Of a DNA stretch of 64,000 nt, positions 37,917 through 45,128 are shown piece after piece. The notes under the pieces are model-generated. The model was given only the letters and a program-made list of their open reading frames with translations. It was not told the origin of the DNA and made no database searches. Source of the stretch: Pseudomonadota bacterium (GTDB taxonomy: Bacteria > Pseudomonadota > Alphaproteobacteria > Micropepsales > Micropepsaceae); the NCBI GenBank assembly GCA_018241025.1, contig JAFEEQ010000015.1:1-64000 (forward strand). The letters run 5' to 3'. Both the position numbers and the translations under genes were made by a program. The first letter of the stretch is position 1; each line of letters starts with the position of its first letter.

Positions 37917-38153
37917 ATGTCCTCGAATATCGGCGCCGTCAAAGTCGAAATCTCCGTGGTGCTCGGCAGCTCCACCATTCCCATGCACCAGCTCCTGCGC
38001 ATGGGCCGTGGCGCGGTCATCGAACTTGACGCCAGACAGGACGACCCGGTCACCATCCTCGCCAACGACAAGCCGGTCGCGAAGGGCGAAATCGTCATCC
38101 ATGGCGACAAGATCGGCGTCTCGGTCATTGACGTGCTGAAGGGTTATCAATAA
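37917..38153 (+). CDS. FliN-like flagellar motor switch (SpoA domain) protein
   Basis: 78 residues. SpoA domain throughout: VKVEISVVLGSSTIPMHQLLRMGRGAVIELD, then DPVTILANDKPVAKGEIVIHGDKIGVSVIDVL. This is the FliN C-terminal domain of the C-ring (also found in type III secretion SctQ). No other flagellar gene lies in the window. ATG 37917 has GAGG seven bases upstream, which falls over the lipB start region on the other strand; ATGs at 37875 and 37905 are possible longer starts. Confidence 0.85.
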   Translation: MSSNIGAVKVEISVVLGSSTIPMHQLLRMGRGAVIELDARQDDPVTILANDKPVAKGEIVIHGDKIGVSVIDVLKGYQ

Positions 38154-38268
38154 TTACACGAACACGTGGTGTGAATATTTTTATTCCCCAGCCGCTTCTT
38201 GCATTTTAGAAGCCGCGTGCGTACCTCTGCTGTAGAACCGGCCATATCGGGCCGGGGCGGAGGCCCGA

Positions 38269-38760
38269 TTGCTCCCCATCGTACTCGCAAATCCCACCGT
38301 AGGCCTTGCCGGCGCCGGTGATGCGCTAGCCCGCCGGGCGGGTCTTCTGGCCGATGCGGGTATTGAGCCGGTGCAGGTGGTCCTTGGAGAGCCCCTGCCA
38401 TCTGTCCGAATTCTTTTCGTCGCCGGCCTCGATCGTGCTGAATCTGAACAACTCGCGGCAAGTGCCCGGTCCAGCGGGATTTTGGTCAATGTCGAGGATG
38501 TCCCGGAACTCTGCGACTTCCATGTCCCTGCCATTATCCGCCGTGGCGATCTGATGCTCACGGCCTCGACCGGTGGCCATGCGCCGGGTCTGGCGCGGCG
38601 CCTGCGCGAATGGCTTGCGGATCGCTTCGGCCCTGAATGGTCCAGCCACATGACTGATATCGGGAAAGCCCGTGCCGGTTGGCGGGCTGAAGGCCTGGCT
38701 CCCGACGAGGTTTCGCGCCGCACCCGCAATTTCGTGGCGGAGAAGGGCTGGCTTCAGTGA
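38269..38760 (+). CDS. CysG N-terminal/Met8-like siroheme synthase domain protein, TTG start
   Basis: 163 residues. The shape fits precorrin-2 dehydrogenase/sirohydrochlorin ferrochelatase (Met8/CysG-N), which makes siroheme for sulfite reductase: a nucleotide-binding start (LPIVLANPTVGLAGAGDALARRAGLL), then VEDVPELCDFHVPAIIRRGDLMLTASTGGHAPGLARRLREWL. The sequence is divergent at the GxGxxA loop (GLAGAGDALARR). TTG 38269 has GGAGG at 5-nt spacing. It overlaps cysH by 4 nt (GTGA), supporting a role in sulfate assimilation. No methyltransferase domain is fused. Confidence 0.85.
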   Translation: MLPIVLANPTVGLAGAGDALARRAGLLADAGIEPVQVVLGEPLPSVRILFVAGLDRAESEQLAASARSSGILVNVEDVPELCDFHVPAIIRRGDLMLTASTGGHAPGLARRLREWLADRFGPEWSSHMTDIGKARAGWRAEGLAPDEVSRRTRNFVAEKGWLQ

Positions 38761-39539
38761 GCGTCACCGTCATCGACCGCGCCCGCAACATCACCCCGCA
38801 CGCCTTCGACCGCGCCGGTTCGGGCGCCATGGACCCTGCGACAGCCGCCAGGCTGGCCCGCTATCAGGAAGCAGCAAAGGGCAGGGATGCTCATGGCATC
38901 CTCGAACTGGCGCTTGGTGGCGAGCTCAAGGGCAAGTCCGCGGTCGTCTCCTCCTTCGGGTCCGAGTCCGCCGTGCTGCTGCACATGGTGGCTGAGATAG
39001 ATCCGGCGACGCCGATCCTGTTCCTCAACACCGGCAAGCTGTTCGGCGAGACCCTGCGCTATCGCGACAGGCTGCAGGATCAGCTCGGCCTCGGCGACAT
39101 CCGTTCGCTCGCGCCCAATCCGGCCGATCGCGCCCGGCTCGATCCCGAAGGTGCGCTGTGGTCGAAAGACACCGATGCCTGCTGCGGCTTTCGGAAGGTG
39201 ATCCCGCTCAAGCGCGCGCTCGAACCCTTCGCGGCACAGATCACCGGCCGCAAGCGCTTCCAGACCAACGCCCGTTCCGAGATGGCACCTGTCGAGTTCT
39301 TCGAAGGCCGCTTGCGCTTCAACCCGCTGGCCGACTGGACCCTGGTCGAACTCGAAGCCTACGTGGCGAAGCACAATCTGCCTCGTCATCCGCTGGTCGA
39401 GGATGGCTATCCGTCGATCGGCTGCATGCCCTGCACGCGTCGCGTCGCCGCCGGCGAGGACTACCGCGCCGGCCGCTGGTCGGGCCTCGACAAGGACGAG
39501 TGCGGCATCCACATCGGCGTCGACGGCGAAGGCATCTAG
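38757..39539 (+). CDS. cysH: Assimilatory adenylyl-sulfate (APS) reductase, GTG start
   Basis: 260 residues. It reduces activated sulfate to sulfite with thioredoxin or glutaredoxin. Cys142/Cys143 and Cys223/Cys226 are the four ligands of the [4Fe-4S] cluster that marks APS- rather than PAPS-using enzymes, and Cys249 in ECGIH is the catalytic residue. The GTG at 38757 overlaps the previous stop. The stop overlaps that of the convergent metallo-hydrolase by 4 nt (CTAG). Confidence 0.94.
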   Translation: MSVTVIDRARNITPHAFDRAGSGAMDPATAARLARYQEAAKGRDAHGILELALGGELKGKSAVVSSFGSESAVLLHMVAEIDPATPILFLNTGKLFGETLRYRDRLQDQLGLGDIRSLAPNPADRARLDPEGALWSKDTDACCGFRKVIPLKRALEPFAAQITGRKRFQTNARSEMAPVEFFEGRLRFNPLADWTLVELEAYVAKHNLPRHPLVEDGYPSIGCMPCTRRVAAGEDYRAGRWSGLDKDECGIHIGVDGEGI

Positions 39540-40396
39540 AGCCGGTCGACCGGGATCTTCAGGTAGACCTTGCCGTCGCTTTCCGCGGGCGGCATCTGGC
39601 CGGCCCGGATATTGACCTGGATCGAGGGCAGGATCAGCACCGGCATCGCCAGCTTTGCATCGCGCGCGTGGCGCATGGCGACGAACGCTGCCTCATCCAC
39701 GCCATCGTGGACATGCACGTTGCGGTCGCGCTCCTCGCCCACCGTGGTCTGCCAGGCATAGTTGTCGCGTCCGGGCGCCTTGTAGTCGTGGCACATCCAT
39801 AACCGGGTCTCACGTGGCAAAGCGAGCAGCTTCCGGATTGAGCGATATAGCGTCGCGGCGTCGCCACCGGGGAAATCCGCCCGCGCTGTGCCATAATCCG
39901 GCATGAACAGCGTGTCGCCGACGAAGACGTCGTCGCCGATGCGATAGCTGACGCAGGCCGGCGTATGTCCCGGCGTATGCAGCACTTCGACTTCGAGCTC
40001 GCCGATCTGGAATCGGTCGCCGTCCTTGAACATCGTATCGAATGGCGCGCCGTCGCCGCGCACATCGTCGGCATGGAACACCGGCCGGAAGACTTTCTGC
40101 ACATCCTTGATGTGCTCGCCGATGGCGATCTTCGCGCCGGTCCTGGCTTTCAGGAACGCGCTGGCCGACAGGTGATCGGCGTGCGCATGGGTCTCCAGGA
40201 TCCAGTCGACCGTGAGACTGTCCGATTTCGCCGCGGCCAGGATGGCTTCCGCCGAGCCTGTCGAGGTCCGGCCCGATTTGGGGTCGTAGTCGAGCACTGG
40301 ATCGATGATCGCCGCGTGTTTGCTCGCGGGATCGCTGACGAGATAGCTGACGGTGAAGGTGGCTTCGTCGAAAAACGGCTGAATTCTTGCGGTCAT
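39536..40396 (-). CDS. MBL-fold metallo-hydrolase, persulfide dioxygenase/BLH-like
   Basis: 286 residues. Metal ligands are the HAHADH motif (His70, His72, Asp74, His75) and later HTPGHTP. The sequence IDPVLDYDPKSGRTST is typical of the beta-lactamase-like hydrolases linked to BigR, several of which oxidise persulfide to sulfite. Unlike Blh of Agrobacterium there is no DUF442 domain attached. ATG 40396 with GAGG upstream is chosen. It is divergent from the ArsR-type regulator with an operator between them. Confidence 0.88.
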   Translation of the reverse strand: MTARIQPFFDEATFTVSYLVSDPASKHAAIIDPVLDYDPKSGRTSTGSAEAILAAAKSDSLTVDWILETHAHADHLSASAFLKARTGAKIAIGEHIKDVQKVFRPVFHADDVRGDGAPFDTMFKDGDRFQIGELEVEVLHTPGHTPACVSYRIGDDVFVGDTLFMPDYGTARADFPGGDAATLYRSIRKLLALPRETRLWMCHDYKAPGRDNYAWQTTVGEERDRNVHVHDGVDEAAFVAMRHARDAKLAMPVLILPSIQVNIRAGQMPPAESDGKVYLKIPVDRL

Positions 40397-40418
40397 GGCT
40401 GTCGTCCTCTGTTGTGAC

Positions 40419-40447
40419 TTGACATATATATTAGTAGTGTCTAATTT
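40419..40447 (+). promoter_or_regulatory. Promoter of the arsR-rhodanese-tauE operon
   Basis: Perfect -35 TTGACA (40419-40424), 17-nt spacer, and -10 TAATTT (40442-40447). The palindromic operator lies between and over the -10 element. Transcription of the divergent metallo-hydrolase probably starts in the same 75-bp gap. Confidence 0.8.
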
Positions 40448-40448
40448 A
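40427..40448. promoter_or_regulatory. Palindromic BigR/SqrR-type operator
   Basis: TATATTAG (40427-40434), 6-nt spacer, CTAATTTA (40441-40448): seven of eight positions are symmetric. BigR operators are AT-rich palindromes containing ATTAG/CTAAT half-sites. The site overlaps the spacer and -10 box of the promoter above, so bound repressor would block RNA polymerase. Confidence 0.75.
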
Positions 40449-40471
40449 GCAATACCTAATGGAGAAACGGC

Positions 40472-40786
40472 ATGCGCCAGACCGCCGCAATCGACCTCAA
40501 AGCCATGCGCCGCAACGCCGGCGAAGCCGCCGAGATGCTGCGCACCCTGGCGCACGAGGCGCGGCTCGGCGTGCTCTGCGAGCTGGTCGGCGGCGAACGC
40601 ACTGCTGGCGAATTGGTTGAGCGCTCGGGCCTCAGCCAGTCCGCACTCTCCCAGCATCTTTCGAAGCTGCGCGAGCAGGGGCTCGTCGCCACCCGGCGCG
40701 AGGCGCAGTCCATCGTCTACCGCCTCGCCGACCCGCGCGCGGCGAAGATCATCACCCTGCTTCACGAACTCTACTGCAAAGGATGA
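40472..40786 (+). CDS. ArsR-family persulfide-sensing repressor (BigR/SqrR type)
   Basis: 104 residues, winged helix. The recognition helix is in SGLSQSALSQHLSKLREQGLVATRREAQSIVYRL. Cys36 (VLCELV) and Cys102 (LYCKG) match the two cysteines that in SqrR/BigR form a tetrasulfide bridge and release DNA when sulfane sulfur rises. No CXC metal site of ArsR proper is present. It is translated with the rhodanese gene through an ATGA overlap. Confidence 0.9.
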   Translation: MRQTAAIDLKAMRRNAGEAAEMLRTLAHEARLGVLCELVGGERTAGELVERSGLSQSALSQHLSKLREQGLVATRREAQSIVYRLADPRAAKIITLLHELYCKG

Positions 40787-41313
40787 CGCTCATGTCCCTC
40801 CCGACCATCACCCCCGAAGACGCCCGCCGCCGCCTCGCCGACGGCAGCGCGGTCCTTGTCGACATCCGCGAACCGGCCGAGCACGCGCGAGAGAACATCG
40901 CCGGCGCCCGCCTTGCGCCCTTGTCGAAGCTCGCACCGGGCCAGCTTGGCGACGGCAAGACGGCGGTGATCTTCCACTGCCAGAGCGGCAACCGCACCAA
41001 CGCGAACGCGGCCCAGCTGAGCGCCTGTGCGCCGGGCGAGGCGTTTGTCCTCGCCGGCGGTCTCAATGCCTGGAAGGCCGCCGGCAACGCTACCAAGCTC
41101 GATCGCCGCCAGCCGATCGAGATGCAGCGCCAGGTCCAGATCGCCGCTGGTTCGCTGGTCGTCATCGGCCTGCTGCTCGCGGTGCTGGTCAATCCCTGGT
41201 TCGCGGCACTTTCGGCCTTCGTCGGCAGCGGACTGATGTTTGCCGGAATCTCCGGTTGGTGCGGCATGGCGAAGGTTCTGGCGGTGATGCCCTGGAACCG
41301 GGTCGCGGCATGA
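40783..41313 (+). CDS. Rhodanese domain with membrane DUF2892 tail (YgaP-like)
   Basis: 176 residues. The single rhodanese domain (5-110) has the active loop CQSGNR with Cys66 as the persulfide carrier. Two membrane helices (118-170) follow, as in E. coli YgaP. It probably transfers sulfane sulfur at the membrane. ATG 40783 overlaps the arsR stop; the stop is one base from the tauE start. Confidence 0.9.
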   Translation: MTLMSLPTITPEDARRRLADGSAVLVDIREPAEHARENIAGARLAPLSKLAPGQLGDGKTAVIFHCQSGNRTNANAAQLSACAPGEAFVLAGGLNAWKAAGNATKLDRRQPIEMQRQVQIAAGSLVVIGLLLAVLVNPWFAALSAFVGSGLMFAGISGWCGMAKVLAVMPWNRVAA

Positions 41314-41314
41314 G

Positions 41315-42091
41315 ATGAACGACCTGCTGGCCATCGGCTCCGGCGGCATCGTCGGCTTCGCGCTCGGACTTCTGGGCGGCGGCGGCTCGATCCTCGCCGT
41401 GCCGCTGCTGATCTACGTCGTCGGCATCCGCTCGCCGCACGTCGCCATCGGCACCAGTGCACTCGCGGTCTCGGTCAACGCCTTCGCCAACCTCATCGCC
41501 CATTCGCGCCAGGGCAATGTAAAGTGGCCCTGCGCCATCGTCTTCGCCTTGTCCGGCATCGTCGGTGCGGCGGGTGGCGCGCAAATCGGCAAGATGGTCG
41601 ACGGCCAGCAACTCCTGTTCCTCTTCGGTCTCGTCATGTTGGCCGTCGCCTTCGCGATGTTCAGCCCGCGCGCCGCGGCAGGCGATCCGTCCGTGCGGAT
41701 CACGCCGGCGATTGCTTGGCGTCTGGTCGGGGCTGGGCTCCTGGTCGGCTTTCTCTCCGGCTTCTTCGGTATAGGCGGCGGCTTCCTCATCGTGCCGGCG
41801 ATAATGCTCGGCAGCGGCATGGCGACCCTCAACGCCGTCGGCTCCTCGCTGGTCTCGGTCGGCGCCTTTGGGCTCACCACCGCGGCGACCTACGCGCTTG
41901 ACGGCCAGATCGACTGGCACGTTGCCGGCTTCTTCATCGCTGGTGGCATCGTCGGCGGCCTGATCGGCGTGATGTCGGCTGGCCGCCTGGCACGCGAGCG
42001 TGGCCGCCTCACCAAAGTCTTCGCGACCATGGTGATCGCTGTGGCGATGTTCGTGCTGTGGAAGGCTGGGCACGAGGTGTTTGCGGGATAA
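41315..42091 (+). CDS. TauE/SafE-family membrane permease (sulfite/thiol export candidate)
   Basis: 258 residues, about eight helices in two repeats. Each half has the family Gly-rich motif: GFALGLLGGGGSILAVPLL (about 12-30) and GFLSGFFGIGGGFLIVPAI (about 145-163). TauE/SafE members export sulfite, sulfoacetate or related anions; with its BigR-type cluster this one likely exports sulfite or thiosulfate made by the dioxygenase and rhodanese. Confidence 0.9.
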   Translation: MNDLLAIGSGGIVGFALGLLGGGGSILAVPLLIYVVGIRSPHVAIGTSALAVSVNAFANLIAHSRQGNVKWPCAIVFALSGIVGAAGGAQIGKMVDGQQLLFLFGLVMLAVAFAMFSPRAAAGDPSVRITPAIAWRLVGAGLLVGFLSGFFGIGGGFLIVPAIMLGSGMATLNAVGSSLVSVGAFGLTTAATYALDGQIDWHVAGFFIAGGIVGGLIGVMSAGRLARERGRLTKVFATMVIAVAMFVLWKAGHEVFAG

Positions 42092-42176
42092 TCGCCTTCC
42101 GAAATCAGTGCCTTCTTCTGGGCCTGCTCTGGAGCTACGCTTACCGCGCTGCGGTTTTGCGGAGAAGGTGTTACTC

Positions 42177-42695
42177 GTGAAGTGGGCAGTTCTCATATTC
42201 GCTTTTGTCTGCGGCATTGCGCTGACGAATCCGGCAAAAGCCGAAGATGCAGATCATGGAAAGTGCGACGAAAATTGGCCGGAACCGCCGGCAACAGGCG
42301 TGCTCCCACAGGTCTTGCGTGATCCGACGACCGGGCTGACGCTGTATCTCGAGAGTGACGGCCGCCATATGGCGGCCATCGCGCACGACGGGTCAATACT
42401 CTGGCATCGCAACTTGTTCGACGATCCGAAGATAGAGCGGTACTTCATGCCACCAGGCCCCCTTCCGGGCGAGGCCCCATCGTCGCTCAAGGACTGGCAG
42501 CGCAGCATGCATGCCTATGTCGAATCTCTTGGGATTGACCGGCTCGAAATTGTCCCTGACTGCGCCCGCGCCTCAATTGATCACAGCTTACCAACGCAGT
42601 TTCGCGGGCACTATATTCGTGCCGGTTCGGGAACGCATATTTTCTGGTTACTTGATGCCAGGACGGGTGACTTTCAGCTGGAGGCAATCAACTGA
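42177..42695 (+). CDS. Small exported hypothetical protein
   Basis: 172 residues from GTG 42177, which follows GGAGAAGG and gives a clean signal peptide (KWAVLIFAFVCGIALTNPAKA, cleavage before EDADHG). An ATG at 42081 inside the tauE end would place a non-signal extension ahead and is rejected. The mature part has two cysteines (GKCDENW, PDCARA) that could form a disulfide. Function is unknown. A decayed tauE tail follows, so the gene may have been inserted within a duplicated region. Confidence 0.65.
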   Translation: MKWAVLIFAFVCGIALTNPAKAEDADHGKCDENWPEPPATGVLPQVLRDPTTGLTLYLESDGRHMAAIAHDGSILWHRNLFDDPKIERYFMPPGPLPGEAPSSLKDWQRSMHAYVESLGIDRLEIVPDCARASIDHSLPTQFRGHYIRAGSGTHIFWLLDARTGDFQLEAIN

Positions 42696-42697
42696 GC

Positions 42698-42805
42698 GCC
42701 GACATTGGCCGCCTCAACGTGGCCTTCGCCACGATAGTGATCGCAACGATGGTCTCCTTGCCTTGGAAAGCAGGCGCGCGCATTGTCCACCACAGGGTAG
42801 CTTGA
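42698..42805 (+). pseudogene. Remnant of a TauE/SafE gene 3' end
   Basis: Read from 42707 the DNA encodes GRLNVAFATIVIATMVSLP, then WKAG and ARIV, up to a TGA at 42803. This aligns without gaps to the end of the intact TauE gene (GRLTKVFATMVIAVAMFVL, WKAG, HEVF; 41999-42082), with about half the residues identical. There is no start and no upstream part, so it is a decayed copy. Confidence 0.75.
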
Positions 42806-42916
42806 AATCCGGCGAAGGTTGGCCTGCCAACCGGCGCTGCGCGAACCCTAGGCTCAGCCCGCCTTCGCCCTTCGGGCTGCGGCGCGGCAACCTTTTCTCG
42901 CTTCGCGAGCGAAGGC

Positions 42917-43001
42917 TGGTGCGGTCGAGAAGACTCGAACTTCCACGCCTCGCGGCGCTACCACCTCAAGGTAGTGCGTCTACCAATTCCGCCACGACCG
43001 C
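42917..43001 (-). tRNA. tRNA-Leu (anticodon GAG)
   Basis: 85 nt. Acceptor stem GCGGTCG / CGACCGC, encoded CCA end (42917-42919), anticodon stem CTACC/GGTAG with loop TTGAGGT, long variable arm (class II), and TTCGAGT in the T loop. It decodes CUC and CUU. Located in the 403-nt stretch 42696-43098 along with the tauE remnant and structured sequence. Confidence 0.96.
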
Positions 43002-43098
43002 ACGTCGATGAAATCACCGGTAGGCGCGGGGGTTTAGCAGAGCTTTTCGGCCATGGGAAGCGGGTCTTTTCCCGGCCGAAAATCCCGTTTTGCGGGGG

Positions 43099-44298
43099 TC
43101 ACTCCGACCCGGGATACCCGTCATCCGGCAGCCACAGGATCAGGCGGTAGCAGTCGAGGCTCCGGCTCAGGAATTCGTAGGATGCCCCCCACAGATAAAG
43201 CCGGAAGCGGCGGAAATTGAACTCGCCGAACTTCTCGATCAGGAAGTCCTTGTGGGCATCCAGGTTCTTGGCCCATTGCACGAAGGTGTAGCAGTAGCTC
43301 ATCCGGTCGTTGAACACCTCCTCGCACTGGAACGGCGTCTTGGCGACCTTGTTGAGGAAGTCGTCCAGCACCAGGAACGAGTGGTTGCCCGGATAGATGT
43401 ACTTCACCATGAAGGACGAGAGCTCGAACTTCTTCGTGCAGGCGCTGCCGTCGAGGAAGATGCGGCCGCCGGGTTTCACCAGCGTGCGGAATTTCGCAAG
43501 CACGCGCGCATAATCGGGCAGGTGCTCGATCACGCCCATGATCACGACGGCGTCGTATTTGACGCCGGGGTTATAGTCGAACAGGTCGCTCTCGATCAGC
43601 TCCCAGTCATGGCCGAGCTTTTTGCCCTTCTCGGTCAGGAAGCGGATCGACTCCTTCGAGATCGAGATGCCGGTGCATTTGACGCCGCGCTTGCTGGCGT
43701 ATTCGAACCATGCACCCCAGCCCGGACCGACCTCGAGGATGTGATCGCCCGCCTTCAGCTTCAGCTTCTCGAAGCAGTAGTCGAACTTGCGCAGCGTCGC
43801 GACGTCGAGGCCTTCGTCGGCGCTCTCGTAAACGCCCTGGGTGTAGCAGGGCGTCACCGGATCGAGGAAGGCAAGGAAGAACGACGAGTCGATATCGTAA
43901 TGAGAGGAGATCGCCTTCTTGTTCGTATGCACCTGGCCGAACAGGAGGGGCTGGATGTAGCGCCACGCCTCCGTGATCAGATGGAAGTCGCCCATCGTGC
44001 CGCGCAACTCGAACGGCTTGATCATGTCGCCGTCGAGGTCGATGTCGCCTGCGAGATAGGCTTCGGCGATCTTGCCCTCGTCGAGGCTCGAAAGTGCCCG
44101 CAGGCCGTTCTGAGTCCGCACGCTCACGGTGAAGGTCGGGGCACCCTGGCCGAAGCGCTCGGTCGAGCCGTCTGGCAGGTTCACCTCGAACGGCGTCTTG
44201 ATATTGCTGTATTGCGCCGCAAAGCGGCCGAGCAGGGTGCGCTTGGCCGGCCTTGTTTCGCCGGCCTTCGCGGTTCCGATTTTCAGGGTCTCGGTCAT
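43099..44298 (-). CDS. Cyclopropane-fatty-acyl-phospholipid synthase family methyltransferase
   Basis: 399 residues. The SAM-binding site is LEVGPGWGAWFEYASKRG (about 189-206), preceded by the family pattern ISSHYDIDSSFFLAFLDPVTPCYTQGVY. CFA synthases put a methylene bridge on unsaturated acyl chains; related enzymes act in hopanoid or wax lipid methylation. ATG 44298 (MTETLKIG) with GAGGGA upstream is preferred to a longer start. The neighbour upstream on the same strand is the Cys-rich protein. Confidence 0.87.
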   Translation of the reverse strand: MTETLKIGTAKAGETRPAKRTLLGRFAAQYSNIKTPFEVNLPDGSTERFGQGAPTFTVSVRTQNGLRALSSLDEGKIAEAYLAGDIDLDGDMIKPFELRGTMGDFHLITEAWRYIQPLLFGQVHTNKKAISSHYDIDSSFFLAFLDPVTPCYTQGVYESADEGLDVATLRKFDYCFEKLKLKAGDHILEVGPGWGAWFEYASKRGVKCTGISISKESIRFLTEKGKKLGHDWELIESDLFDYNPGVKYDAVVIMGVIEHLPDYARVLAKFRTLVKPGGRIFLDGSACTKKFELSSFMVKYIYPGNHSFLVLDDFLNKVAKTPFQCEEVFNDRMSYCYTFVQWAKNLDAHKDFLIEKFGEFNFRRFRLYLWGASYEFLSRSLDCYRLILWLPDDGYPGSE

Positions 44299-44425
44299 GT
44301 CGGTCCCTCGTATAAACGACCGCGCCTGGCTGGCCGCCAATGACTTCGTGGACGCAAACATTACGAAGCATATAGGGGCTTGTCACCACGGCTGCCGGGG
44401 TTTCCGGGATGCTTCTGCCGGAAAC

Positions 44426-45016
44426 TCAGGTCACGCCACGATCCGTCTGGCGCAGAAGGGCCTGGGCGCGCGGATCGTCTTTGTGCGCCTTGAACGGTTC
44501 CAGTCTTATGCCGGTCGGCGTCCGGGTCATGGCCGTCAAAATGAGTTCGTCCGGCGCGACGACGCCGAGATCGACGATGCGATCGGGCAGCACGACGCGG
44601 ACCTGGCGCCCGGTGAAGATGACGACCTGGCCGCCATGCCGCACGCCGGCTTCGGCCCAGGCGTGGAACGTCTTCAGGAAGGGGTCCCGCCGCCAGGCTT
44701 CCGGCTGGTCCGGGTCGGGATAGATCGAAAGGCGCGTACCGTTCGCTTCATGCGCGATGACGAATTTGCAGCTCGAAGGTTTCCACTCCGGACCAAGATT
44801 TCGATTGGTCGTGTACATGCAGAAGAACGAGCGGCAGGCTTCGGGGCGCGACAGGTGGATGCGGCACCCCTGTCCGACCTCGCAGCTTTGGCACCACTGG
44901 CCGGCAGGCGATTCCATGTCAGGGACATTCATGACCTTGCAGCACAGCGTGCAACCGTCGCAGCCGCGTATGACGGCGGGCGCGTTGTCCGGATTGCCTT
45001 GCTGCGCTTCCGTCAT
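44426..45016 (-). CDS. Cys-rich YkgJ-like (CxxCxxCC) protein
   Basis: 196 residues. Nine cysteines occur in the first 66 residues (Cys19, 22, 25, 26, 42, 45, 51, 61, 66), including GCDGCTLCC. This is the YkgJ/PF03692 zinc- or iron-cluster pattern; the family's function is uncertain. The C-terminal half has no recognised motif. Confidence 0.8.
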   Translation of the reverse strand: MTEAQQGNPDNAPAVIRGCDGCTLCCKVMNVPDMESPAGQWCQSCEVGQGCRIHLSRPEACRSFFCMYTTNRNLGPEWKPSSCKFVIAHEANGTRLSIYPDPDQPEAWRRDPFLKTFHAWAEAGVRHGGQVVIFTGRQVRVVLPDRIVDLGVVAPDELILTAMTRTPTGIRLEPFKAHKDDPRAQALLRQTDRGVT

Positions 45017-45128
45017 TGCTGAAACGTCCCCTTAGGCAAACTTATATTACCGGCATGCGCTGGCAAGCGGCCCTTCGCTTCCCGCCATGTTCGGATAAAA
45101 TCACGGTGCACCATCGGAACCGCCGGCC

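Noticed and set aside
38163..38190. CACGTGGTGTG near-palindrome with following T-rich run after the fliN-like gene as a terminator
   Set aside because: The stem is short and imperfect and the T-run is interrupted by A residues; support is too weak.
40397..40765. Upstream extension of the metallo-hydrolase frame to 40765
   Set aside because: The extension is antisense to the ArsR-type gene and passes through the operator; ATG 40396 gives the family N-terminus.
42081..42176. ATG at 42081 as start of the small exported protein
   Set aside because: It overlaps the TauE end and places 32 unrelated residues ahead of a clean signal peptide that starts at GTG 42177 behind GGAGAAGG.
42806..42916. 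Possible mobile element end next to tRNA-Leu (attachment site)
   Set aside because: The stretch has small stems (GGTTGG-CCTG-CCAACC) but no direct repeat of the tRNA end, no integrase and no other genomic-island sign.
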